A stretch of 64,000 nt of DNA from Acinetobacter sp. NIPH 2699 (GCF_022549355.1 NZ_JAKZGL010000009.1:1-64000); one strand, 5' to 3'. Shown: positions 29,727-39,295, numbered from the stretch's first letter. Translations and numbers: made by a program. The notes: generated by a model not told the origin, from the letters alone.

Positions 29727-30359
29727 TTATGTTTTAGAAGCCAAATTCTGTAATGAATCCCAAGCCGCTTGAGCCAATGTTTCCCGATAAACTTTAGGAT
29801 CAGTCACAACTTTTCCAGATAACCAAGCTCGACAATAACTTTCAGTCGCACCAATGACCAATGAGATCATTAGTTCTACTGGCACTGATTTTAATAATTC
29901 GGCATCGCTATAGTTCGAAATATAGCTCACTATTTTTTGATTTCTCAGTTTATTTTTTTCATTGAGTGCTTGTCGATATTCACTCTGCATCACACTAAAA
30001 TGGGCAAGCATTAAGAATTGAGCGAACTTCGGCTGATTAGACACCCAATCCACATAGCTATAAATTAAGGCATACAACAGCTCTTTTAAAGATTGAGTTT
30101 TTTCCAGATACTGATCTCTCAGTATTGCTTGATCATCTAGAGCAGCAAAAACCAGTGCAGCAATCACTCCTTCTTTATTTTTAAAATGATGATAAATCGC
30201 CCCTACACTACTCTCAGATTTTTCACGAATCATCTCAATACTGGTCGTCTCCAAACCATATTCGAGAAAGCAGGACAACGCATCTAACAAAATTTGTCTT
30301 TTAAGTAATGACCTACGTTGTGGGTATAAACGTTCTAATAATTGCTGAGCCGTCTGCAT
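29727..30359 (-). CDS. TetR-family transcriptional regulator
   Basis: 210 residues. An N-terminal helix-turn-helix (about 20-65) contains ILLDALSCFLEYGLETTSIE and VGAIYHHFKNKEGVIAAL; the rest is an all-helical ligand/dimer domain. It is divergent from the DUF4442 gene, and a long inverted repeat lies between them. It probably represses that gene, itself, or both. The effector ligand is unknown. Confidence 0.85.
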   Translation of the reverse strand: MQTAQQLLERLYPQRRSLLKRQILLDALSCFLEYGLETTSIEMIREKSESSVGAIYHHFKNKEGVIAALVFAALDDQAILRDQYLEKTQSLKELLYALIYSYVDWVSNQPKFAQFLMLAHFSVMQSEYRQALNEKNKLRNQKIVSYISNYSDAELLKSVPVELMISLVIGATESYCRAWLSGKVVTDPKVYRETLAQAAWDSLQNLASKT

Positions 30360-30418
30360 AATTAAGCCAAATTTACCAACTGTCGGAACTATTGTGTCTG
30401 ACTTGACTCCAACTTACA

Positions 30419-30455
30419 AACGGAATTATATTCTGTAAAAGAATTTAACTCCGTT
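30419..30455. promoter_or_regulatory. Probable TetR operator, 15-bp imperfect inverted repeat
   Basis: AACGGAATTATATTC and GAATTTAACTCCGTT are inverted arms (13 of 15 match) around TGTAAAA. The site sits 15 bases before the start of the DUF4442 gene, between it and the divergent tetR. The position suits repression of both promoters. Confidence 0.65.
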
Positions 30456-30470
30456 ATAGAGGATTGCAAT

Positions 30471-30938
30471 ATGGCTGCAACTTTAGATTTATGGAACAAA
30501 GCATCGGCTTTACCTGCTGGAAAGTGGACATTCACACGGATGCTTTGTCTTAAAGCACCTTATTTCAGTAGTATTTCCCCCTTGTTTGAGCAGTTAGAAC
30601 CAAACTTCTGCAAAATATCGATCAAGAAAAAACGTTCAGTACTGAACCATATTGGCACTGTTCATGCGATTGCAATGTGCAATATGGCAGAACTAGCCGG
30701 TGGAACGATGACGGAAGTTACTGTTCCCACTACCCATCGCTGGATTCCTAAAGGTATGACAGTTGAATATCTAAAAAAAGCTGGAACTGATCTCATTGCA
30801 CTCGCCACACCAGTTGAAAAAAATTATGATTGGGAAAAAGCTGGTGAATATTTAGTAAATGTTGATGTTTTAGATAAACATAATGACAAAGTTTTCCATG
30901 CAACCATCACCATGTGGATATCAAAAAAGAAGAAATAA
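30471..30938 (+). CDS. DUF4442 hotdog-fold protein
   Basis: 155 residues. KKKRSVLNHIGTVHAIAMCN followed by MAELAGG resembles the central helix region of hotdog thioesterase-like DUF4442 proteins, and the strands around PTTHRWIPKGMTVEYLKKAG match too. An acyl-CoA or related thioester substrate is likely by family, but unproven. A GAGG ribosome site precedes the ATG. Probably controlled by the divergent TetR. Confidence 0.75.
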   Translation: MAATLDLWNKASALPAGKWTFTRMLCLKAPYFSSISPLFEQLEPNFCKISIKKKRSVLNHIGTVHAIAMCNMAELAGGTMTEVTVPTTHRWIPKGMTVEYLKKAGTDLIALATPVEKNYDWEKAGEYLVNVDVLDKHNDKVFHATITMWISKKKK

Positions 30939-30940
30939 AA

Positions 30941-30976
30941 AAAGGCCCCGAATTTAATTGCTTCGGGGCCTTTTTT
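30941..30976. terminator. Bidirectional terminator
   Basis: AAAGGCCCCGAA pairs with TTCGGGGCCTTT and is followed by T-runs on both strands. It separates the convergent DUF4442 and desaturase genes. Confidence 0.88.
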
Positions 30977-30987
30977 ACATTAAAAAT

Positions 30988-32088
30988 TTACTTTTTAAAG
31001 GGCAATGCGTATTTAAAAATACGCCCCACGACTTGTCCGAACTGTTTGACAAAACTGGCATTATTATAATTTATGCCATATTTTTCACAAACAGCTTGTA
31101 CTTTTGGTGCGATTTGGCGATAACGACGAGCTGGGATATCAGGGAACAAATGATGTTCAATTTGATGACTTAAATGTCCTGATAAAATATGCAATGCTTC
31201 TGAACCCGTTAAATTGGATGAACCACGAATCTGACGCATATACCAATGTCCACGGCTTTCATTTTGCAGCACAGTTTTAGGGAAAACTTCAACATCATTG
31301 GTAAAGTGACCACAAAAAATAATACTAAAGGTCCAAACATTACGAATCCCATTGGCAACCAAGTTACCTGTAAACACAGGAATCGCTGAAGGCCCTGCAA
31401 TCAATGGGAAGAACACATAGTCTTTAAACATCTGCTTCAAAATTTTCTTTTGTGCAGGCTGCCATTCACGTTTTAATTGCGCCATTGATTTACGCTTATA
31501 AATGACTTTACCTAATTCAAGGTTCTGAATCGCAACACCCCACTGAAATAACAAACAGAATGGAATGGTATAAATCGGTTGCAATAAAAAGCCTGCACTC
31601 CAACGCTGTTCTGGAAATAAACGTAATAAACCATAACCGACATCATCGTCCATACCTTTAATATTGGTATAGGTATGATGCTTATAGTTATGGGTTTGAC
31701 GCCAGTTATCCGATGTTCCTACGGTATCCCATTCGTAGGTCTGACCGTTAAATTTAGGATCATTCATCCAGTCATATTGTCCATGCATCACATTATGACC
31801 CAGCTCCATATTTTCCATGATTTTGGCAAAGCCCAATAAGCCTGTACCCAACAACCATGCTGGCGGAAACCACCCTGCAAATAACAAAGCACGCCCTAAT
31901 ATGCTGCTATAACGAATCGACGAGTAGACACGACGGATATACTTGGCATCTTTCTCACCCAAATCATTCAAGACCTCTTGTTTGATCTGATCGAGTTCAC
32001 GCGCAAAATCCTCTAACTCTGCGGCAGTCAAATCGCGGTTTTTTGGGTTTTTAAAATATTCAATTTTAACAGGCATATTCATAATCAT
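30988..32088 (-). CDS. Membrane fatty-acid desaturase (DesB-like acyl desaturase)
   Basis: 366 residues; start at 32088 or, with better ribosome-site spacing, the ATG at 32082. The three histidine boxes of the di-iron desaturases are present: HNVMH at 98-102, HNYKHH at 133-138 and HQIEHH at 308-313. Hydrophobic segments lie near 65-90 and 170-190, with a further one around 225-260. It would introduce a double bond into acyl chains at the inner membrane. It follows its likely electron donor (32097-33164) with an eight-base gap, the arrangement of desC-desB in Pseudomonas, with a DesT-like regulator divergent. Confidence 0.88.
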   Translation of the reverse strand: MIMNMPVKIEYFKNPKNRDLTAAELEDFARELDQIKQEVLNDLGEKDAKYIRRVYSSIRYSSILGRALLFAGWFPPAWLLGTGLLGFAKIMENMELGHNVMHGQYDWMNDPKFNGQTYEWDTVGTSDNWRQTHNYKHHTYTNIKGMDDDVGYGLLRLFPEQRWSAGFLLQPIYTIPFCLLFQWGVAIQNLELGKVIYKRKSMAQLKREWQPAQKKILKQMFKDYVFFPLIAGPSAIPVFTGNLVANGIRNVWTFSIIFCGHFTNDVEVFPKTVLQNESRGHWYMRQIRGSSNLTGSEALHILSGHLSHQIEHHLFPDIPARRYRQIAPKVQAVCEKYGINYNNASFVKQFGQVVGRIFKYALPFKK

Positions 32089-32096
32089 TTTCTCGC

Positions 32097-33164
32097 TTAT
32101 AGATCAATCACAAGATCTGATTGAGCCGAATTTACACATATTTTTAATAGCTGAGCTGGTTCATGATTGGCTGAACCATTGAGTAAGTTTTTGGTCGCAC
32201 CTTGTGCTTTACTACACGCACATTTATTACAGATTCCCATGCGGCAACCATGATTGGGTCTGATGCCTTGTTGCTCCAAACTCGCTAAAATCGATTGCCC
32301 TTTTGGAATTGCCACAGTTTTATTGGACTGGGTTAACCTAACGTTAATAAAGCCAGTATCACTTGCATCCACATCAAATTGGCTCAAACTAAATGCTTCG
32401 GTTTGAATCGAAGCTGCATCACCAAACAGAGTTTCTGCAGTAGTCGCAAATCCTGATGGTCCACATGCGTACACCGTCATTTCATTTAAACTTGCGAATT
32501 GCTCTACATGGCTTTGGTTTAAGCGTTGATCTTGTTCTTGGGTATAAAAAATTTGATAACTAAAGTTTGAAAAGTTTTCAGCAACTTCTTTTAGATAGTC
32601 AGCATAAGCTGCATCTTCATGTGTTTTCACCCAATACATCAGTTGCACTGGTTTATGCATCAACTGTTTTGACTGACACATTCCCTCAATCAAACTCAAC
32701 ATTGGGGTAATCCCACTTCCTGCTGCCAAGAGTAATAAATTTGGGGTTTGAATGTGTTGTTGCATTTCCCCATACGGTTGTCCGAAATAGAGAATATCGC
32801 CTATTTTACTTTTCTCGACTAACCAAGAACTCACGATGCCTTGATCAACCTTTTTAACGGTTAAACAAAGATTATCCGCATCTAATTGCATCAAACTATA
32901 ACTACGTTCGTAATGACGACCAGCGATCTCAACCGTAATCGGATGATGCTGACCTGCTACACCACGTTGTACATGGCGATTGCACTGTAAAATAAGACTT
33001 ACGGTATCTTTTGCCACAATTTGTTTTTTTACGACTTTGGCCAAAGCTTGATTAACTGACCAGAGTGGATTGATTTTCTGTAACCAAAAATTGGCGTCAT
33101 GGCTGTTCATTACGCTTTGAGCCAATGAATTGAATAGAGAATTTCTCTTTTCGGTTGCATACAT
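32097..33164 (-). CDS. Flavin and [2Fe-2S] oxidoreductase, electron donor to the desaturase (DesC-like)
   Basis: 355 residues from the ATG at 33164 (MYATEKRN); a longer frame would start inside the palindrome. The FAD-binding RSYS is at 87-90 and the NAD-binding GSGITP at 149-154. A C-terminal plant-type ferredoxin domain has Cys 307, 312, 315 and 343. It passes electrons from NAD(P)H to the adjacent desaturase. It is the first gene of the operon. Confidence 0.86.
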   Translation of the reverse strand: MYATEKRNSLFNSLAQSVMNSHDANFWLQKINPLWSVNQALAKVVKKQIVAKDTVSLILQCNRHVQRGVAGQHHPITVEIAGRHYERSYSLMQLDADNLCLTVKKVDQGIVSSWLVEKSKIGDILYFGQPYGEMQQHIQTPNLLLLAAGSGITPMLSLIEGMCQSKQLMHKPVQLMYWVKTHEDAAYADYLKEVAENFSNFSYQIFYTQEQDQRLNQSHVEQFASLNEMTVYACGPSGFATTAETLFGDAASIQTEAFSLSQFDVDASDTGFINVRLTQSNKTVAIPKGQSILASLEQQGIRPNHGCRMGICNKCACSKAQGATKNLLNGSANHEPAQLLKICVNSAQSDLVIDL

Positions 33165-33188
33165 GAGCAGGTACTCTGGTTGTTTTTT

Positions 33189-33240
33189 AATTATTATACA
33201 CATGTATATATATTTGTATATATACATGTGTATAATAATT
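33189..33240. promoter_or_regulatory. 52-bp perfect palindrome in the desaturase/TetR divergent promoter
   Basis: Two 24-base arms (33189-33212 and 33217-33240) are exact inverted copies around TTTG. Each arm contains its own operator-like palindrome: TATACACATGTATA at 33195-33208 and TATACATGTGTATA at 33221-33234. This fits two dimers of the divergent DesT/FabR-like regulator. Because the arms are A/T-rich the site could also extrude as a cruciform. Confidence 0.75.
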
Positions 33241-33304
33241 TGTATTTCACAAGTTCACAGACAACCGCTATACTCTGAACTAGCTCACTTATATTTTGAC
33301 AACA

Positions 33305-34000
33305 ATGGTTCATTCTTCTTTGACAGCAGCAACTCATGACACATTAGCGCAGCAAGATGTCAATCCAGTTAAACACCCCATCCGTACTGTGGGTCGAAAA
33401 GCGACGATCACCAAAGAAGAATTATTTCAAGCAACCTTAAATTTAATCGGCCCACAAAAAAGTATTTCATCACTCAGCCTTCGAGAGATTGCACGTGAAG
33501 CAGCGATTGCGCCCAATAGTTTTTACCGTCATTTTAAAGATATTGATGAGCTTGCAATTGCCTTAATTGATCGAGCAGGTTTGGTTTTACGTAAAATTAT
33601 TCGTGAAGCGCGATTAAAAGCCGTGTTACAACAAAGCATTATTCGTAGTTCGGTAGAAGTGTTTATTCAGCAGCTAGATGCTGATGAAGGCAATCTCAGC
33701 CTATTACTTCGTGAAAGTTATACAGGTTCCACCTCTTATAAAGCCGCAGTCGATCGTCAGTTGATTTTTTTTCAACAAGAGTTGCAAGAAGATCTTATTC
33801 GTTTAGAACAAATGAATAACAGTAAGATCAGCCATGCTGATATTGCAGCCAAAGCCATTACCCAATTGGTTTTCAATATGGGGGCAAAAGTGCTTGATTT
33901 GCCTGCTGATCAACGTCTTGAAGTTGCAGAGCAAACCATGGTGATGATTCGTATGATTTTAGAAGGCGCACGCCATTTGGATGAAGCCAGTTTAAGATAA
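33305..34000 (+). CDS. TetR-family regulator, DesT/FabR-like
   Basis: 231 residues from the ATG at 33305; a TTG three codons earlier is less likely. A ~25-residue leader precedes the helix-turn-helix with RTVGRKATITKEELFQATL and LREIAREAAIAPNSFYRHFK; the DELAIALIDRAGLVLRKII helix resembles FabR and DesT. These proteins sense the unsaturated to saturated acyl-CoA ratio and control desaturase genes. The divergent desaturase operon and palindrome support that role. Confidence 0.84.
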   Translation: MVHSSLTAATHDTLAQQDVNPVKHPIRTVGRKATITKEELFQATLNLIGPQKSISSLSLREIAREAAIAPNSFYRHFKDIDELAIALIDRAGLVLRKIIREARLKAVLQQSIIRSSVEVFIQQLDADEGNLSLLLRESYTGSTSYKAAVDRQLIFFQQELQEDLIRLEQMNNSKISHADIAAKAITQLVFNMGAKVLDLPADQRLEVAEQTMVMIRMILEGARHLDEASLR

Positions 34001-34029
34001 ATAGTATTCAAACGCTAAATTACAATTCT

Positions 34030-34071
34030 AAAAGGGTAAGTATCTGAATATTATATACTTACCCTTTTTTT
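34030..34071 (+). terminator. Rho-independent terminator after the DesT-like gene
   Basis: AAAGGGTAAGTAT pairs with ATACTTACCCTTT across a loop of about ten bases, followed by T7. Confidence 0.85.
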
Positions 34072-34201
34072 ATAGCTGAAGCATTACAAAAGCACAGAAA
34101 ATTAAAACATTCAGCCCCCCATCATGAGGCGTAGGCTAAAAAGCTGAAATAAACATTTTTATTCACTTTGTTTCACTACACTATAATTGAATGAGGTAAC
34201 T

Positions 34202-34699
34202 ATGAGTTCTTCAGCAGCTAAAACATTAAAAGTTTATACACGTAATAATTTAGACGACTCAATCAAAGAAGCCACCGTTAAAATACTCAATCAAATTCTT
34301 GCCAATCTTATTGATTTATCATTACTCACCAAACAAGCACACTGGAATATGCGTGGCAGTAACTTTATCGCGGTCCATGAAATGTTAGATACGTTCCGTA
34401 CTTCTCTCATCACCCACTTGGATAATGTGGCTGAACGTGCGGTGCAGATTGGTGGAACGGCATTGGGCACAACACAAACGGTTGCTGAAAGCTCACATTT
34501 AAAACCCTATCCAGTCGCTATACACGCTGTACAAGATCATTTAAAAGAACTTGCTGATCGTTATGGGATTGTTGCTAACCATCTGCGTGACACAATTGAT
34601 GAAATTCAAGATCCAATTTCAGAAGATATTATCCATGCGGCTTTAGAAGACCTAGATCAATATCTATGGTTCTTAGAAGCCAATATTGATCAAAAGTAG
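34202..34699 (+). CDS. dps: Dps-family DNA-protection ferritin
   Basis: 165 residues from the ATG at 34202, seven bases after GAGGT; an upstream TTG in frame is unlikely. The ferroxidase residues are visible in [20 protein letters not shown] and [12 protein letters not shown]. Dps dodecamers store iron using peroxide and coat DNA in stress or stationary phase. A TATAAT at 34182-34187 gives a candidate -10 with a very short leader. Its own terminator follows. Confidence 0.93.
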   Translation: MSSSAAKTLKVYTRNNLDDSIKEATVKILNQILANLIDLSLLTKQAHWNMRGSNFIAVHEMLDTFRTSLITHLDNVAERAVQIGGTALGTTQTVAESSHLKPYPVAIHAVQDHLKELADRYGIVANHLRDTIDEIQDPISEDIIHAALEDLDQYLWFLEANIDQK

Positions 34700-34707
34700 A
34701 CAATAAA

Positions 34708-34737
34708 AAAGAGGACGCTTGTCGTCCTCTTTCTATT
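34708..34737. terminator. Bidirectional terminator between dps and rapA
   Basis: AAAGAGGACG pairs with CGTCCTCTTT around a short loop, with A/T-runs on both sides. Confidence 0.85.
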
Positions 34738-34746
34738 TTTCTTTGC

Positions 34747-37575
34747 TTAAGGCTTAACCACAACCAACACCTGAATCGCTTCTGGGGTCACAGAAAGACC
34801 ATCCAATAAACCCAATCCCTCTTGCTGGAATTTCTGTAAACGTTCAATTTCATCTTGACGAATACTTGGGTTAAATTGTTTCAGATAGCTTAAACGCTCA
34901 ATTTCATATTGCCATTTATTGCTATAATGCTCTTTTGCTTGTTGCATTAATTCAGGCAATGAGGTCTTGGCGATTTCCAATGCCTGCGCATAACGCTCTT
35001 CAATCACATCACGACGTGCTTTCACCACTTGGCGACAGCTATTACCATCTAAATGATGTAAGTAAGGACGTAAAATGCTTGGATCAATCTTGGCAGAAAG
35101 GTCCTGACCATTTTCACTGAGTAATACGCGAATCAATTGCTTTGGCAAACTTGATGGCAAGTTTAATGCTTTCGGTGCAATCACTTCGACTTTAAACCAA
35201 ACTTCAAGCAATACCGAACCTTGTTTCAAGGCATTGGATTTGAGCAATGCAACGTTGGTACTACCAAAGGATTGAGTACGGATCATTTCCATCATACTTT
35301 CAATAAATGGATGTTCCAACGTCAAGTATTGCGCATCTTCACGGATTTGCGCCTGATCACGGTAGAAAGTGGCAGTCATACCCTCTTCGTCCAAAGTCAG
35401 ACCTTGAACTTGCATCTGATCAGTGGGTTTGATGATCACCGTACCATTGCTTTGCTCATCAAAATCAATATTGGTCGATGACATAAAACGTTTTACAAAC
35501 ATTGGCAATGTCGTATTGTCATCATAATCTTCAAGCGCTTGTACAATGCCTTGCGCCACAATCGGACGACATGAATTGTATTCTAACAAACGGTCACGAC
35601 CTGATTGTAATTCAGCTTCCAAAGCCTGACGCTGCACATTGACTTCTTCAAGAAGGTCTTCAAAGGTTTGACCTTGATCCGCCAGCAAACAATCTTTCAG
35701 TTCAATAATAAAGTTTTCTTGTAGTGTTTGCGCTGTCGGTGAAATCGTACTGAAAATATTCAGCGCTTCGTTATACCAACGGAACATGCGTTCTTGCGCT
35801 GTTCCAATCAAATATGGCACATGAATCTGAATACGATTTTCTTGACCAATACGGTCTAAACGTCCAATACGCTGTTCAAGCACATCTGGATTTGCTGGTA
35901 AATCAAATAAAATTAAGTCACTGGCAAACTGGAAATTCCGTCCTTCCGAACCAATCTCAGAACACAACAGAATTTGAGCGCCATAACTGTCTTCTGCAAA
36001 ATATGCTGCTGCTTGGTCACGCTCTAATAAACTCATGCCTTCATGGAACATCGCGGTACGAATACCCGCATGTAAACGCAATACATTTTCGAGTGCTTCA
36101 ACCACAGGTCCACTGCGTGCAATCAATAACACTTTTTTGTGTTTTAAATCTTTGCGTAGCACTTCCATCAACCATGACACACGCGGATCACTCTCCATCC
36201 ATGCACCATCAAGTTGACCTTCTTCTGGCCACATTTGCTCACGCATTTTGCCGTCCATTGACCAGCCTTCAGGTGCTGGCAAAGGTGCTGGTTGGCAATC
36301 ACGTCCTGGGAAACCTTGAATCGCTTCACGCGTATTACGGAATAAAATACGACCTGTACCATGACGATCTAATAATTCATGAATCGCACGCATACGCTGT
36401 TCAGGCTGATCATCAATACGATGACCCAATAAGCCTTCAAGTGCCACTAGATGTTCTTCAGTTAAGGCATCATCTGACATCAACACTTCTGCAATTTTGG
36501 CGGTGTGTTGATATTTTTCTTCTTCATCAAGGAAACGATCTAAGCTACTGAAACGTTGCGGATCAAGTAAACGTAAACGTGCAAAATGACTTTCCACACC
36601 CAGTTGTTCAGGTGTCGCGGTGAGTAATAAGACACCCGCTGTTTGTTCTGCAAGTTCTTCGACCAGATCATAACGATCATTGCCGCCCTCTTCTTCACTC
36701 CACATTAAATGGTGTGCTTCATCGACCACAAGTAAATCAAAACCTGCTTCTATCGCTTGTTCACGTAAATCTTCATGGTCAACCATGAGATCTACGCTGG
36801 CAATAATACATTGCTCAGTCAAAAATGGATTGAGATCAGGATCATGTTCTTTGATCGAAGCCGTACGGGTTAAATCAAACAATGAGAATTGCAAATTGAA
36901 ACGGCGACGCATTTCAATCATCCACTGATATTGCAATGAATCTGGCACTAAAATCAGGATACGTTCTGAACGCCCTGTTTTCAGTTGTTGATGCAGAATC
37001 AAACCTGCTTCAATGGTTTTACCTAGACCTACTTCATCTGCCAACAAAACACGTGGCGCAAAACGCTTACCGACTTCATGTGCAATATAGAGTTGATGCG
37101 GGATCAGTCCCACACGCGCACCGAGAAAACCACGTAATGGACTGGTGTGCATTTGCGCTTGTAAAAGCATGGATTCAATGCGAAGGTCATACCATTCTTT
37201 GTAATCGACCTGACTGGCTAACAGACGTTCCAATGGTTTTGAAAGCTGGATTTGCGCACCGATACGAGTTTCATTCAGGGATTTACGCTCTTGCTCGCCA
37301 TTTTCTAGGCTACGAATCACATCGTAACGCAATACACCGTGACGATCTTCGATTGACTCAACAATCCATTTAACGCCTTCTTGATCTTGAACTTCATCTT
37401 TTACATTGAAGATAATCCGAGATAAAGGTGCATTGTTTCTCGCATAAACACGAGTCTCATCGCTTTTAGGAAATAAAATGCTGATAGAACGTTCATCTAC
37501 ATCAATAAGAACACCTAAACCAAGTTCAGTTTCTGTATCTGATAACCAACGTTGACCAATAGCAAACGGCTGCAA
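34747..37575 (-). CDS. rapA: RNA polymerase-associated ATPase RapA
   Basis: 942 residues, close to the 968 of E. coli RapA. The N-terminal Tudor-like part begins QPFAIGQRWLSDTETELGLG. SNF2 motifs include GLGKT at 183-187, DEAH at 285-288, LLLTATPEQLG (about 320), and the C-terminal helicase motif RIGRLDRIGQ (about 590). RapA reactivates stalled RNA polymerase after transcription. A weak hairpin-rich region separates it from the next gene. Confidence 0.96.
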   Translation of the reverse strand: MQPFAIGQRWLSDTETELGLGVLIDVDERSISILFPKSDETRVYARNNAPLSRIIFNVKDEVQDQEGVKWIVESIEDRHGVLRYDVIRSLENGEQERKSLNETRIGAQIQLSKPLERLLASQVDYKEWYDLRIESMLLQAQMHTSPLRGFLGARVGLIPHQLYIAHEVGKRFAPRVLLADEVGLGKTIEAGLILHQQLKTGRSERILILVPDSLQYQWMIEMRRRFNLQFSLFDLTRTASIKEHDPDLNPFLTEQCIIASVDLMVDHEDLREQAIEAGFDLLVVDEAHHLMWSEEEGGNDRYDLVEELAEQTAGVLLLTATPEQLGVESHFARLRLLDPQRFSSLDRFLDEEEKYQHTAKIAEVLMSDDALTEEHLVALEGLLGHRIDDQPEQRMRAIHELLDRHGTGRILFRNTREAIQGFPGRDCQPAPLPAPEGWSMDGKMREQMWPEEGQLDGAWMESDPRVSWLMEVLRKDLKHKKVLLIARSGPVVEALENVLRLHAGIRTAMFHEGMSLLERDQAAAYFAEDSYGAQILLCSEIGSEGRNFQFASDLILFDLPANPDVLEQRIGRLDRIGQENRIQIHVPYLIGTAQERMFRWYNEALNIFSTISPTAQTLQENFIIELKDCLLADQGQTFEDLLEEVNVQRQALEAELQSGRDRLLEYNSCRPIVAQGIVQALEDYDDNTTLPMFVKRFMSSTNIDFDEQSNGTVIIKPTDQMQVQGLTLDEEGMTATFYRDQAQIREDAQYLTLEHPFIESMMEMIRTQSFGSTNVALLKSNALKQGSVLLEVWFKVEVIAPKALNLPSSLPKQLIRVLLSENGQDLSAKIDPSILRPYLHHLDGNSCRQVVKARRDVIEERYAQALEIAKTSLPELMQQAKEHYSNKWQYEIERLSYLKQFNPSIRQDEIERLQKFQQEGLGLLDGLSVTPEAIQVLVVVKP

Positions 37576-37705
37576 TTTATTCCACCTTTATCTCATGTTA
37601 GCCTACATATTGTATGTCTTAAACTGACGAAAGTTTAAGCTACTTTATGTAGTTTTAAGTTTGGTATTATGGTGTGATTGAACCACCTAATAACCCCAAT
37701 ATTTT

Positions 37706-37740
37706 GACATAAAGCAGGCTTAAATAGCGTGCTTTATGTC
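37706..37740 (-). terminator. Hairpin downstream of the rluA-like gene
   Basis: GACATAAAGCA pairs exactly with TGCTTTATGTC around a 13-base loop. Only a poor T-run follows on the minus strand, so it is a weak terminator candidate. A second, smaller hairpin (CTTAAACT and AGTTTAAG) is at 37618-37639. Confidence 0.5.
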
Positions 37741-37763
37741 CTGTTTAATCAAAAAATTTGTTG

Positions 37764-38429
37764 CTAAAACGGTACTGCACAATCAAAAGTGAGTGCTGCA
37801 CCTGTTTTAGGATGAGCAAAGCTCAATTGCGTTGCATGTAAACATAAACGCGCATAAAGCTGTTGCTGTTCTGAAGTGGCATATAAAGTATCGCCAAGAA
37901 TAGGATGACCTAAATATTGCATGTGTACACGAAGCTGATGCGAGCGACCTGTGATTGGCGTCAGCTTGACACGTGTAACAGGTTGTCCTTGAATTTCGAA
38001 ATGCTCAATCGCTTGCCATTCGGTTAATGCAGCTTTGTGATATGAGGCATCGACGATATGGAGTGGCGGACGTGTTGGATCATAAATGACAGGAATATCG
38101 ACTGTTCCCTGACCTTCTAAATGTCCAGCAACGAGTGCCTGATAAATCTTTGAGGTTTGACGATCTTGGAATTGACGTGAAATGGTACTCTGACCAAATT
38201 TAGATAAACCAAATACCAAAATACCTGAAGTATCCCGATCTAAACGATGGATGAGCAAGGTTTTTGCTTCTAATTCTAATAAACGATTGATTAAACAATC
38301 TTGTAAATCAGCAGTTTTCCCCGGCACAGTGAGTAAGCCTGCTGGTTTATGGATGACCATAAAATCTTCATCACGATGAATCAAATGTTCACTTAGAAAA
38401 TCATTCAAGGTAGCTTTCCAGAGACTCAA
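37764..38429 (-). CDS. rluA: RluA-family pseudouridine synthase
   Basis: 221 residues, the size of E. coli RluA (219). Conserved motifs are VIHKPAGLLTVPG (about 25-37) and LIHRLDRDTSGILVF with the catalytic Asp, followed by ITGRSHQLRVHM. There is no S4 domain, as in RluA. Its targets are likely 23S rRNA U746 and/or tRNA U32, by analogy. Assignment to RluA rather than another RluA-family member rests on length and domain plan. Confidence 0.8.
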   Translation of the reverse strand: MSLWKATLNDFLSEHLIHRDEDFMVIHKPAGLLTVPGKTADLQDCLINRLLELEAKTLLIHRLDRDTSGILVFGLSKFGQSTISRQFQDRQTSKIYQALVAGHLEGQGTVDIPVIYDPTRPPLHIVDASYHKAALTEWQAIEHFEIQGQPVTRVKLTPITGRSHQLRVHMQYLGHPILGDTLYATSEQQQLYARLCLHATQLSFAHPKTGAALTFDCAVPF

Positions 38430-38550
38430 TCAAAACAAGCGGGCAATCATAAAAAGCTTAGCCTAGAATTACAATGCATGACACGTATTTTTACTGATTT
38501 TTTTCGTGTTTCTCTCGATATTTCATCCAGAATCGAATTTAAATGATGAT

Positions 38551-38967
38551 TTAGGTCTGTTGCTCTAGAAATTGTTGAATCGCATGTTGGGCAATTTCTG
38601 CATCTTGAAAAGATTGCACGCCCGAAACACCAACAGCCCCTACAACCTGCCCTTGATATACAATCGGCTCACCACCTTCTAACATGCCTTTTGCAGCATT
38701 TACTGTTAAAAAGCCGATCTTACCATCACGGATGAGATCTTCTGATGCCTTGGTGGTTCTTCGGCTGACCGCTGCAGATTGTGCTTTTTCTTGGCAAATC
38801 TCTGTCGATAATACTGATGCGCCATCCATACGTTTCATCATTAATAATGTTCCACCGTCATCGACAACTGCAATGCTGACATTAAAACTGTGCTCTGTTG
38901 CATATTGCAATGCTGCATCAACCAGAATTTCCACATCAGCGGACGTTAAATAATTTTTAGTTTTCAT
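38551..38967 (-). CDS. GlcG/HbpS-family protein
   Basis: 138 residues. The pattern FNVSIAVVDDGGTLLMMKRMDGA, then EICQEKAQSAA, GGEPIVYQGQVVGAVGVSG and ...AEIAQHAI matches the GlcG/HbpS fold, which can bind haem or corrinoid-like ligands. No signal peptide, so it is cytoplasmic. GGAGT precedes the ATG. It is a single gene with no clear metabolic partner. Confidence 0.82.
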   Translation of the reverse strand: MKTKNYLTSADVEILVDAALQYATEHSFNVSIAVVDDGGTLLMMKRMDGASVLSTEICQEKAQSAAVSRRTTKASEDLIRDGKIGFLTVNAAKGMLEGGEPIVYQGQVVGAVGVSGVQSFQDAEIAQHAIQQFLEQQT

Positions 38968-39295
38968 GTTTTACTCCATTCCTATGGGTTTCTTATAAAA
39001 AGCTTTTAGATATGATACAACTGCCATCTACAGCCTACGCTAGCCCAAAGCACAGCCTAAGACAAACGCAAATATAGTTTATTATTCAAGCATTATTTTA
39101 CCTTGCGGTACAGTAAAAATTATTTATCTTTGCTCTTCGTCGCTGAGGCTTATCATACGAACAACTAGGAACTGGGTAAGATTCCGTTAGGATCATCCAT
39201 TATTTTTAAACCAGTTAAGCACTCTATTCAGCTCAAGCTAAAATGCGTCCATAAAAAAAGCCCGAACAAATCGGGCTTCTGTATGCATTACAGGG
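38968..39295 (-). other. Gene-free stretch between the GlcG-like gene and hemL
   Basis: 328 bases containing the hemL terminator at its left... right boundary (39253-39278) and otherwise AT-rich sequence that must hold the promoter of the GlcG-like gene. I see no ORF or RNA gene in it. Confidence 0.5.
39253..39278 (-). terminator. Rho-independent terminator after hemL
   Basis: On the minus strand AGCCCGA pairs with TCGGGCT and T7 follows; about 18 bases after the hemL stop. Confidence 0.85.

Noticed and set aside
33165..33227. Upstream extension of the reductase gene to 33227
   Set aside because: It would translate the palindrome into a Tyr/Ile-rich leader; the ATG at 33164 begins the conserved protein.
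35814..36551. 245-codon frame antisense to rapA
   Set aside because: It lies wholly within a conserved gene, is His-rich and matches nothing.
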